Below, piece by piece: positions 7,147 through 14,656 of a stretch of DNA of 28,778 nt. A model generated the notes under the pieces. It was given only the letters and a program-made list of their open reading frames with translations. It searched no databases and was not told the origin of the DNA. The position numbers were made by a program, and so were the translations under genes. Location of the stretch: the NCBI GenBank assembly GCA_002347565.1, contig DDXR01000039.1, forward strand, positions 1 to 28,778. The letters are read 5' to 3'. Origin of the DNA: a bacterium UBP2_UBA2255. Its GTDB lineage: Bacteria; Edwardsbacteria; AC1; EtOH8. Within the stretch, counting starts at the first letter, position 1, and each line of letters opens with the position of its first letter.

Positions 7147-9416
7147 GTGGCGCCCCCTTCCTCCGCGCCCTGGTCCGCCGGGGCCGGCCTTGCCGACAGG
7201 CGGACCGCCGACAGCTCCCGGATCAGGTCGGCCGCCCACAGGTAGATGTTGTGCGAGACCAGTTGTTGCCGCATGTGCTGCATCCGTTCGGCCTGTTCGG
7301 CAACGGGCATCTCCAGCGCGTAGCGGATGGATTCGGCCGTCTGCTCGATGTCATAGGGGTTGACGATCAAGGCGTCGCGCATCTCGCGGGCCGCCCCGGC
7401 GAAGCGGCTGAGCACCAGCGCGCCGTCGTTCGCGTTGCGGGCCGCGATGTACTCCTTGGCGACCAGGTTCATGCCGTCGTGCAGCGAGGTGACCAGGCAG
7501 ACCTGGGCGGCCTGGTACCACGGCTGGATCTCCTGGTGGCTGTGGTGCTTCTTCAGGAACAGGATCGGTCTCCACGTCTTGGTCTTGAACCGCCAGTTGA
7601 TCCGTTCGGCCTCGGTCTCGACATCGCCGACCATGTCGGCATAGCGCTTGATGTGGGTGCGGCTGGGCGCGCCCAGTTCGACGAACGTGAACCGCCCCTG
7701 GTAGGCCGGATAGCGCTCCAGGAACCGTTCGATGGCCAGGAACCGCTCGACGATCCCCTTGGTGTAGTCGATGCGGTCGACGCCGACCCCGATCAGGTCG
7801 GCCTTGAGCCCGTGGTCCTTGAGCAGCTCCGCCGCCGTGGGCTGCGCCTCGCGCGGCTCCAGGTCGCGGGGAGTGAACGCGATGCTGATGGGAAACGGCT
7901 TGACCAGGGTGGAATGCCCGGCGATCCGCACCGAGAAATGCTCCCAGGCGATCTGCGACTCCAGCGCCCGGTCCACCGTTTCCAGGAAATTGTTGCAATG
8001 GTACTGGGTGTGGAACCCGATCAGGTCCGCGCCCAGCATGCCGTACAGCAGCTCCTTCTGCCAGGGGCAGATCCCGAACGATTCCGGATTGGGCCAGGGG
8101 ATGTGCCAGAATATGGCCACCCGAGCGTCGGGGCGGCGCTGCTTGATCAGCCGCGGCAGCAATGCGAAATGGTAGTCCTGGACCAGGATCAACGGCTGGT
8201 CCAGCCCGCCGATCACCTCGACCACTGCATCCGCGAACCGGGCGTTGACCTCCTGGTAGTACCGCCAGTCGTCGATCCGGAAGATCGGGCGGGCGTGGGC
8301 CACGTGGCAGAGGGGCCACAGGCCCTCGTTGGAGAACCCGTAGTAGAACCCCTCCTCCTCCTCCTTGGACATCCAGACCCGGCGCAGCGTGTAGCGGGGG
8401 TCGTCCGGCGGCACCCGGACCTCGTCCTTGCCGTCGACCGTTTCCCGGTCGGCATCGCCCATGCCCGCCGCCACCCAGGTCCCGCCGCAGGCCTTGAGCA
8501 CGGGTTCCATGGCGGTCACTAGCCCGCTGGCCGGCACGATGCACTCGACCGACTTGCCCCGGTGGACGTGCATGTATGGTTCGCGGTTGGAGACGGCCAC
8601 CAGCGCCCTGCTGTCGAGCAGCTGCCGCATCTCCTCCTTGAGCCGCTCGGGCGTCCAGATCGCCTCGGCCGTGGCGCGCAGTTTGACCTCCTCGGCGGCG
8701 GTGGCCCTGGCCTCGGCGATCGATTCCGCGATGCGATCGACCTCCTGCTTCAGCGGCTCGAAGAACGCCGGGGGCGGTTGCCGGCGCGACTGGCCGAGGG
8801 TGCGGATATCCTTCATCCAGTCGACCAGCCTGTTGAGCGGCCGCATGATGCTCCATCGGATCACCAACAGCGTCACCAACGCTGCCACCAAGGCCTGCAC
8901 AAACCAACGGATGAAGCTGCCCTTCCAGATCTCCCTGATCTGCTGGCTGATGTACCCGGCATCGTACACTGCGGCCAGTGTGCCGATCCTGCCGGCTTCG
9001 GCGGACAACGGACGCAGGTACAGATAGAAGCGCCGTTCGTCCGCGCGCAGGAACGTCGCCGCCGCGCTGTCCTGCGACGGCTGCCGGCTGCGGAATTCCG
9101 CCATGCGGGCGCGGTAGGGCCCCATCCCGTCGGTCGCCGCCACGATGCTGTCACGCAGGTCGTACACCGCCAGGCCGGCCAGACGTGACGACGTCCGCGC
9201 CACCCGGTCGATGGTATGCCGCAGCGTCTTGTCGCGCCCTTTTTCCAGCTGGGCGACCAGCCCGTCGTTGATGCTCTCCCCCAGCAGCGCGGCCCGACGC
9301 TCCAGGTCGATCTGCAGCCGCTGCCGCTCCTGGTAGGCCTGCCAAGAGGTGAATCCCAGCGCCACCAGGCCCGCCGCCAGCAGGATGGACAGAATGATCG
9401 TCAGGTTGATCTTCAT
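7143..9416 (-). CDS. otsA: Membrane-anchored trehalose-6-phosphate synthase with HAMP-like sensor N-terminus
   Basis: This 757-residue protein joins a sensor-like front end to a GT20 glucosyltransferase. Residues 5-23 are a membrane helix, about 24-165 an extracytoplasmic region, about 169-187 a second membrane helix, then a HAMP-like linker (MRPLNRLVDWMKDI) and a charged helix to about 262. The catalytic part (about 270-740) forms trehalose 6-phosphate from a nucleotide glucose and glucose 6-phosphate. Its motifs are SNRE (R278), GGTWVAAGMGDAD, QDYHFAL (D414), FWHIPWPNPE, DRIDYTKGI (R548, K553) and DGMNLVAKE (D647-E655). Ordinary OtsA proteins have about 460-500 residues and no such N-terminus. 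The ATG at 9416 has AGGAG 6-7 bases upstream; the longer open frame to 9806 lacks support. A related GT20 product such as glucosylglycerol phosphate is possible. Confidence 0.9.
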   Translation of the reverse strand: MKINLTIILSILLAAGLVALGFTSWQAYQERQRLQIDLERRAALLGESINDGLVAQLEKGRDKTLRHTIDRVARTSSRLAGLAVYDLRDSIVAATDGMGPYRARMAEFRSRQPSQDSAAATFLRADERRFYLYLRPLSAEAGRIGTLAAVYDAGYISQQIREIWKGSFIRWFVQALVAALVTLLVIRWSIMRPLNRLVDWMKDIRTLGQSRRQPPPAFFEPLKQEVDRIAESIAEARATAAEEVKLRATAEAIWTPERLKEEMRQLLDSRALVAVSNREPYMHVHRGKSVECIVPASGLVTAMEPVLKACGGTWVAAGMGDADRETVDGKDEVRVPPDDPRYTLRRVWMSKEEEEGFYYGFSNEGLWPLCHVAHARPIFRIDDWRYYQEVNARFADAVVEVIGGLDQPLILVQDYHFALLPRLIKQRRPDARVAIFWHIPWPNPESFGICPWQKELLYGMLGADLIGFHTQYHCNNFLETVDRALESQIAWEHFSVRIAGHSTLVKPFPISIAFTPRDLEPREAQPTAAELLKDHGLKADLIGVGVDRIDYTKGIVERFLAIERFLERYPAYQGRFTFVELGAPSRTHIKRYADMVGDVETEAERINWRFKTKTWRPILFLKKHHSHQEIQPWYQAAQVCLVTSLHDGMNLVAKEYIAARNANDGALVLSRFAGAAREMRDALIVNPYDIEQTAESIRYALEMPVAEQAERMQHMRQQLVSHNIYLWAADLIRELSAVRLSARPAPADQGAEEGGAT

Positions 9417-9555
9417 GGCGTGCTCCTGTAATCGCGGACGGCGGATCGCCTGGCCAGAGCCGTTGGCGGCGGCGCCAATAGACCAGCCAGCTCGGGCGGC
9501 GGGACGTTGCCCAAGGACCGGCTGGCGCCAACCCGAAGCGTGTATGGCTGCAGGC

Positions 9556-10809
9556 TCATCTGTCCATTCCCGCGATTCGCTCCAAGCGTCCCTGCAGGTC
9601 GAGCAGTGCTTGCCGCACCGTGACGTTGCCGGCCAGGGCCCGGTGCAGGCCGAGCTGTATCTCGTCGGACAGGGCCGGATAATCCGGCCGCACCGGCCGT
9701 GGCCGTGCGCTGGCGAAGGCCAGGTACAACTGGGCGAAATGGGGATTGGCCGCCAGCACTTCGGCATCGGCATAGACCGATGCCCTGGCGGGCAGACGGC
9801 CGCCATGGAGAGCGAAATGCTTCTGGGACCGGACCGAGGTCAAGAACCGGACCAGCTTGGCAGCTGATTCCGGATGCCTAGTATAGCGGCTGATCGCCAG
9901 GTTCCAACCGCCCAGGCAGGCCGAGCTGCTCCGTCCGTTGAGCGACGGCAGCGGCGCCAGCCCCGTCCTGCCGGCCACGGCCGACCCCTGGCCGCTGTCC
10001 TGGGAGATGGTCCAGGCGTATGGCCAGTTTCTCATGAACACGGCGCCGCCGCTGGTGAAAAGCTGGCGGGCCTCCTCTTCCTTGTAGGTCAGCACACCCT
10101 TGGGGGAGGCGCTGGTGCGCAGCATCTCCAGCATGATCTCCGCCGCCTGCCGTGCCTGGGGGCCGTCCATGGCCGGCCGGCCGGCCGGGTCGAACACGCG
10201 CCCGCCGCAGCTCCAGAGCACCTCCAGGAAGTTGCATACCAGGCCCTCGTATTGCTGGCCCTGCCAGACGTACCCGGCGAGCCCCTCGCTCCGGGAGAGG
10301 GCCGTGGCCTGGTTGATCAAATCCCCCCACGTCACCGGCGGCTTCAGTCCGTGCCTGCTCAGGATGTCCGACCTGTAGTAGAGCAACCCGGCGTCGGTGA
10401 ACCACGGCACGGCGTACAGGCTGTCGCGGTAGCGGCAGCCCGCCAGGGGCCCGGGCAGGAAATCCTCCAGCTCCCCTGCCGTGAACAGGCTTTCCAACGG
10501 CATCAACCATCCGGCCGATGCGAATTCCGCCGGCCAGATGATGTCGATCGAGTAGACGTCGATGCTCCGGTCCCGCCCGGCCAGGTAAGTGACATACAGG
10601 TCGTGCTGGGCGCTCGATGACTCCGGCATCTCCAGCACCCTCACCTTGATCCCCGGGTTCTGCCGTTCGAACTCCGCGAGCAGCGCCTGATGCTGGCCGG
10701 TGGGGTCCTTGCCTGCAGCCAGCGTGACGGTGCGACTGGCGGACGGGGCGCATGACAGGACCGACAGCGCGAGGCAACAGGCCGGCAGCAGCAGCGGATT
10801 GCGTCTCAT
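9556..10809 (-). CDS. Sugar ABC transporter substrate-binding lipoprotein
   Basis: This 417-residue family 1 (MalE-type) extracellular binding protein captures a sugar outside the inner membrane. The signal ends in a lipobox VLSC with lipidated C20. The body has the family features: GQHQALLAEFERQNPGIKV near the N-terminus, VDVYSIDIIWPAEFASAGW-like text (positions 75-95 region), and the late GGWNLAISRYTRHPESA block. It resembles trehalose/maltose binding proteins of the ThuE/LpqY type; the substrate is inferred from the four trehalose genes next to it. The ATG at 10809 has GAGGAGGA upstream. It lies 14 bases after the MalG-like permease, and 139 bases separate it from otsA. Confidence 0.88.
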   Translation of the reverse strand: MRRNPLLLPACCLALSVLSCAPSASRTVTLAAGKDPTGQHQALLAEFERQNPGIKVRVLEMPESSSAQHDLYVTYLAGRDRSIDVYSIDIIWPAEFASAGWLMPLESLFTAGELEDFLPGPLAGCRYRDSLYAVPWFTDAGLLYYRSDILSRHGLKPPVTWGDLINQATALSRSEGLAGYVWQGQQYEGLVCNFLEVLWSCGGRVFDPAGRPAMDGPQARQAAEIMLEMLRTSASPKGVLTYKEEEARQLFTSGGAVFMRNWPYAWTISQDSGQGSAVAGRTGLAPLPSLNGRSSSACLGGWNLAISRYTRHPESAAKLVRFLTSVRSQKHFALHGGRLPARASVYADAEVLAANPHFAQLYLAFASARPRPVRPDYPALSDEIQLGLHRALAGNVTVRQALLDLQGRLERIAGMDR

Positions 10810-10823
10810 CGTTCCTCCTCCCT

Positions 10824-11648
10824 TCACTCCTTGACGGCGCCGGCGGTCAGACCGGAAACGATCCGGCGCTGCAGCACCAGCACCAATGCCACCAACGGCA
10901 GCGTCACCACCACGGACGCAGCGAAGATGACGCCCCACGGCATCTCGTACTGGCCGGGAAACATGGCGATCCCCACCGTCACCGTCCGCATCGCGTCGGC
11001 GGTGTTGATGGTCAGCGCCAGCAGAAATTCATTCCAGCAGAAGATGAAAACCAGGATCGCCGTGGTAAAAACCCCGGGCGCCGCCAGGGGCATGTAGACA
11101 TGGCGGATCGTGCCCGCAAATCCGGCGCCGTCGATGGCGGCCGCTTCCTCCAGTTCGGGTGGCAGCTGCCGAAAAAAACCGTACAGGATCCAGATCGCCA
11201 ATGGCAGGTTGAGCCCGACGTAGGGGATCACCAGTCCGGCGTATGTGTTCAGCAGCCCGGCCGACCGCAGCAGGAGAAACAGCGGGCTGACGGCGGCTAT
11301 CTGGGGCACCATCGCCGCCGTCAGGACGACCAGCAGCACCGCCAGCGCCGCCCTGCGGCCGAGCCTGGTCAGTGCGAACGCCGCCGCGCTGCCCAGGAGC
11401 ACCGCGATCAAGGACGAGGTGCCGGCGATCAACAGGCTGTTCGCCAGGTAGCGCGGGAACGCGTGCTGCCCGGAGAGCACCGTCCGGAAATTGCCAAAAT
11501 GGAGGGCAGACGGCACCAGCCGTCCGGCGGCGATCTCTCCTGACGTCATCAGCGCCGCCGACAGCTGGATGATGAACGGCGCCAGCAGCGCAATCCCCAC
11601 TGCCCCCGCGGCGGCCCCCGCCAGCGATCGCCCCTTCCGGCGGATCAT
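10824..11648 (-). CDS. Sugar ABC transporter permease, MalG type
   Basis: This 274-residue inner-membrane permease has about six hydrophobic helices. The cytoplasmic EAA loop (EEAAAIDGAGFAGTIRHVYMP, starting near residue 166) docks the ATPase. The spacing and the C-terminal position of the loop are typical of carbohydrate uptake (CUT1) transporters, MalG subtype. The ATG overlaps the stop of the MalF-like gene as ATGA (11645-11648), which implies coupled translation. No ATP-binding subunit gene is in the window; CUT1 systems often share a MsmK/UgpC-like ATPase encoded elsewhere. Confidence 0.9.
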   Translation of the reverse strand: MIRRKGRSLAGAAAGAVGIALLAPFIIQLSAALMTSGEIAAGRLVPSALHFGNFRTVLSGQHAFPRYLANSLLIAGTSSLIAVLLGSAAAFALTRLGRRAALAVLLVVLTAAMVPQIAAVSPLFLLLRSAGLLNTYAGLVIPYVGLNLPLAIWILYGFFRQLPPELEEAAAIDGAGFAGTIRHVYMPLAAPGVFTTAILVFIFCWNEFLLALTINTADAMRTVTVGIAMFPGQYEMPWGVIFAASVVVTLPLVALVLVLQRRIVSGLTAGAVKE

Positions 11649-12511
11649 CGCACGGCCCGCCGGGCGTACGCCACGCTGCAGCCCATCACCAGCAGGAACA
11701 GGGCGAAGGTCAGCGCCGAGCCGTAGCCGAAATCGAGGTGGGCGAACAGCACCTTGTGGGCATACAGCGAGAGGACTTCAGTGCCGCCGGCCGGTCCGCC
11801 GCCGGTCATCACCGCGATCAGATCGAACACCCGCAGGGCGTCGATGGTGCGGAACAGCAGGGCCAACAGCAGTGTGGGCCACAGCAGCGGCAGGGTCACA
11901 TGGCGGAAGCGCCGCCAGCGCCCGGCCCCATCGATCGTCGCCGCCTCGTACAGCTCGGACGGGACCATCTGCAGCCCCGCCAGGATGATCAGCGCAACGA
12001 ACGGGGCCGTCTTCCATACCTCGGCCACGATGATCGCCGCCCAGGCCGTCGCCGATCCGGCCAGCCACGCCAACGGCTGATGTATCAGGCCGGCGGCCTT
12101 GAGCGCCGCGTTGACCGCACCCAGGCGGTCGTTGAACATCCAGCGCCACGTCAATCCCGAGACCACCGTCGGGATCGCCCATGGGACCAGCACCACCGCC
12201 CGGAACAGGCCGCGTCCCCTGGCCAATTGGTGCATCAGCAGCGCCAGCCCGAAGCCGATCAGCATTTCTGCGGTCACCGAACAGGCGACGAACGCGATCG
12301 TTCGCACGGTTGACGCGACGAACCGCAGATCCGTGAACAAGGCGTGATAATTCCGCAAGCCCACAAGGTTCGCACCGGCATTGCGCAGGGTGAAATCGGT
12401 CAGCGAAACGTACAGGCTGTACAGCAGCGGAAAGAATACCACCACACCTATCGCCATCAGCGCTGGCGCCAATAGCAGCCCATGCACGTATGGCTTACGC
12501 CCGACCACCAT
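11645..12511 (-). CDS. Sugar ABC transporter permease, MalF type
   Basis: This 288-residue permease starts with a cytoplasmic tail and a first helix at about 10-32 (LLLAPALMAIGVVVFFPLLY), typical of short CUT1 MalF homologues such as ThuF or UgpA. The EAA loop is YEAATIDGAGRWRRFRHVTLP at about 187-207. It pairs with the MalG-like protein and the lipoprotein downstream to form a probable trehalose or related disaccharide importer. The ATG at 12511 has only a weak upstream ribosome site, and 32 bases separate it from the baeRF gene. Confidence 0.9.
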   Translation of the reverse strand: MVVGRKPYVHGLLLAPALMAIGVVVFFPLLYSLYVSLTDFTLRNAGANLVGLRNYHALFTDLRFVASTVRTIAFVACSVTAEMLIGFGLALLMHQLARGRGLFRAVVLVPWAIPTVVSGLTWRWMFNDRLGAVNAALKAAGLIHQPLAWLAGSATAWAAIIVAEVWKTAPFVALIILAGLQMVPSELYEAATIDGAGRWRRFRHVTLPLLWPTLLLALLFRTIDALRVFDLIAVMTGGGPAGGTEVLSLYAHKVLFAHLDFGYGSALTFALFLLVMGCSVAYARRAVR

Positions 12512-12543
12512 TATCAGTCATTGCCGCGGGTGCGTAATGCCCA

Positions 12544-13626
12544 TCAATACCGAAGAATGGCGCCGATCCTCTGGTGTTGGGCCAGGCTGCCAGGATCGGT
12601 GAAGTGCACCTCGCCCCGTTTTGCCAGCACAAGCTCGGTCAACTCGTCGACCGCGTCATCGACCACACCTGGCGCAGCGGGATCCTTCGCTGGGACCGGT
12701 TTGCCGTTGATGTCGATGTGCGCCGGATAATAGAACCCCTCTTCGACCAGCAGCGTCGCCACGCGCCCTTCCTGCGCCAGCGCCCAGATCGGGTTGATCC
12801 CGGCGGCGTACTTGCCGCTCCCGATGGCCGCTTCCAGTTCGCTGATCAACCGGTGGCGGTGTTGATGCAGTGAATCCCGCACCACCGGCCACGCCAGACG
12901 CCCCAGTTCGTGCGCCGGCGTATCGTCATGGTTGCCGGGAATCCCGGCGATGGACTGGCTCGGCTGGCCGTTCGCCTCGCGGTACAATGCTTGGTGGCGG
13001 TCGACGCCTGCCAATACCAGGATCAGTTGCTCATCACCGTACAATGCAGCGAGTTGCTGTCCGACCTTGCGGAAGAACTGGCGGCGCTTCTCGTCCATGT
13101 ACCGTGACTTTTCGATTTCCTGGCTCTTGGGGATTGGTTCTGCGCTGCCAGCCCCCTCGTAGGCCACGGGGAAGCCGTTCTCTGTCACCTCTGTCAGCGT
13201 GTCCCTGACCGCATCGAACAGCCGTGTGCTGTTCTCGCTCAGGGCCAGCACCAGGTAGCGCGGCGAACGGTGGAGCGCAATCACCAGGGGACGGGTCGCG
13301 AACGTATGGTCGATCACGACCCGCTCCTTGACCGGGAACGGCAGGTAATGGACGGCATCGTATGACGCGCTGGCGTACAATGCCAAACCATCCAGCGTGT
13401 GCTGATAATCGATGCCGGCCGCTGCCGCATCCAGCCGCTGCATGACCTCAGTGAATTCCTTGGGCTCATATTCACGGGTCAATCGTTCGACCGCCTGTTT
13501 CATCAGGTTTTTCATCATGATCGGGTCCTGCCGGTTGTCCGGGGCCGAACGGGAGGTCGGCATCAGGATGCTGATCGACGGGTATTCGCGTCTTCCCTGC
13601 AGTTGAGATAGTTGTTTTCGGTTCAT
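12544..13626 (-). CDS. baeRF-family (archaeo-eukaryotic release factor-like) protein, possible ribosome hibernation factor
   Basis: This 360-residue soluble protein resembles the bacterial archaeo-eukaryotic release factor (baeRF) group, whose members include ribosome hibernation factors related to Balon. The opening YPSISILMPTSRSAPDNRQDPIMMKNL followed by a segment like AVERLTREY (residues about 14-50) is typical, as are the middle YLVLALSENSTRLFDAV and the late VATLLVEEGFYYPAHID blocks, which form the three-part eRF1/Pelota-like layout. I see no GGQ release motif, in keeping with a non-termination role. Two ATGs occur; the one at 13626 is 6 bases after AAAGGGA and is preferred over 13632. 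It lies 32 bases before the sugar permeases and follows the antiporter. Family assignment is fairly sure, function is inference. Confidence 0.75.
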   Translation of the reverse strand: MNRKQLSQLQGRREYPSISILMPTSRSAPDNRQDPIMMKNLMKQAVERLTREYEPKEFTEVMQRLDAAAAGIDYQHTLDGLALYASASYDAVHYLPFPVKERVVIDHTFATRPLVIALHRSPRYLVLALSENSTRLFDAVRDTLTEVTENGFPVAYEGAGSAEPIPKSQEIEKSRYMDEKRRQFFRKVGQQLAALYGDEQLILVLAGVDRHQALYREANGQPSQSIAGIPGNHDDTPAHELGRLAWPVVRDSLHQHRHRLISELEAAIGSGKYAAGINPIWALAQEGRVATLLVEEGFYYPAHIDINGKPVPAKDPAAPGVVDDAVDELTELVLAKRGEVHFTDPGSLAQHQRIGAILRY

Positions 13627-13648
13627 GTTCATTCCCTTTCAAAGAGGT

Positions 13649-14656
13649 TTACCCGATGGACAATCCTATGTTGAACAGGATGTACACCCCAAGCAGGTAC
13701 AACCCCAGAATCACCGCCGCGTCCCAGTTGATGATCCCGAACATTTTCTTGCGCGACGGGAACAGCAGCTCGACCAGGGCCACTCCCAGCATCGCGATCA
13801 GCAGGAACGCCGTGAACACGTGGGTGGGCGCGGCGTCGGCCAGCAGCGAGCCGCGGTAGAAAACGTCATCGACGAACAGCAGCCCCTGGTTGAAGATGCA
13901 GCTGCCGAACAGGTTGCCCAACGCCATGCCGGGCTGGCCCATGCGCAGGGCCGAGAACGAGACGGCCATCTCCGGCGAGGTGGTGGCCAGCGACATCAAC
14001 ACGCTGCCGACGAAGGAACGCCCCCAGCCCATCCCCTCGGCCAGCCGGTCGGCCACCACCGGCAGCACGATGCCGGCGGCGATGATCACCACCGCGGCCG
14101 TCCCGAACTTAATCGCCGCGGCCCGCAGCGTCACCTTGCCGTGGCGCTTTTCTGCCTCGGGCACGTGGTGCTCGCGCTCGTGCCGGTAGATGATGCGCTG
14201 GGCCATCAGGTAGAAGCCGAAGATCAGGAAGGTGAACAGCCCGATGTCGAACAGGGCCACCGGCAACAGGCGGCGGCTGACGAACAGCCCGATCCCGGCC
14301 AGCGCCGCCGCCACGATCGCCATTGCCGCGCTCAGGGCGTGCTCCTTGCCGACCCGGCTCGAGAGCTGGCCCTGGCGGTGGAACGCGCTGATCAGCGCCA
14401 CCACCACCAGGTTCATGACGCAGGCGCCCATGATGTTGCCCACCGCCAGGTCGGGCTGGCGCACGATGGCGACCGAGGAGACGCCGGCGAACAGCTCCGG
14501 CAGCGACGTCACTGTGGCCAGCAGCACCACGCCCACCCAGCTGCCGGAGAGCCCCAGCTTCTCTCCTAGGATATCACCGTAGCGCGTTACCTGCCGGCCG
14601 GCCGCAACTATCACGCCGATCAGCGCCGCCAGTGCGGCCCACCAGACATAGATCAT
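13649..14656 (-). CDS. Sodium/calcium antiporter, CaCA family
   Basis: This 335-residue protein has about 10 membrane helices in two inverted halves. Each half carries an alpha repeat with the ion-binding acidic residue: ATVTSLPELFAG (E54) followed by GNIMGACVMNL, and SLATTSPEMAVSF (E229) followed by GNLFGSCIFNQ. These repeats define the Ca2+/cation antiporter superfamily, including YrbG and NCX_Mj. A charged cytoplasmic loop (about 155-178) lies between the halves. It probably exchanges Ca2+ for Na+ or H+ across the inner membrane. The ATG overlaps the stop of the MscS-like gene as ATGA (14653-14656). A second calcium exporter, the P-type ATPase, closes the same gene run. Confidence 0.92.
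   Translation of the reverse strand: MIYVWWAALAALIGVIVAAGRQVTRYGDILGEKLGLSGSWVGVVLLATVTSLPELFAGVSSVAIVRQPDLAVGNIMGACVMNLVVVALISAFHRQGQLSSRVGKEHALSAAMAIVAAALAGIGLFVSRRLLPVALFDIGLFTFLIFGFYLMAQRIIYRHEREHHVPEAEKRHGKVTLRAAAIKFGTAAVVIIAAGIVLPVVADRLAEGMGWGRSFVGSVLMSLATTSPEMAVSFSALRMGQPGMALGNLFGSCIFNQGLLFVDDVFYRGSLLADAAPTHVFTAFLLIAMLGVALVELLFPSRKKMFGIINWDAAVILGLYLLGVYILFNIGLSIG

Noticed and set aside
9417..9555. A terminator or promoter in the 139-base gap before otsA
   Set aside because: There are GGCGCC-containing inverted segments but no stem with a T run and no convincing -35/-10 pair.
9417..9806. An N-terminal extension of the trehalose-phosphate synthase to 887 residues
   Set aside because: The extra part overlaps the binding-protein gene in another frame, has no protein-like pattern, and a good ribosome site precedes the ATG at 9416.
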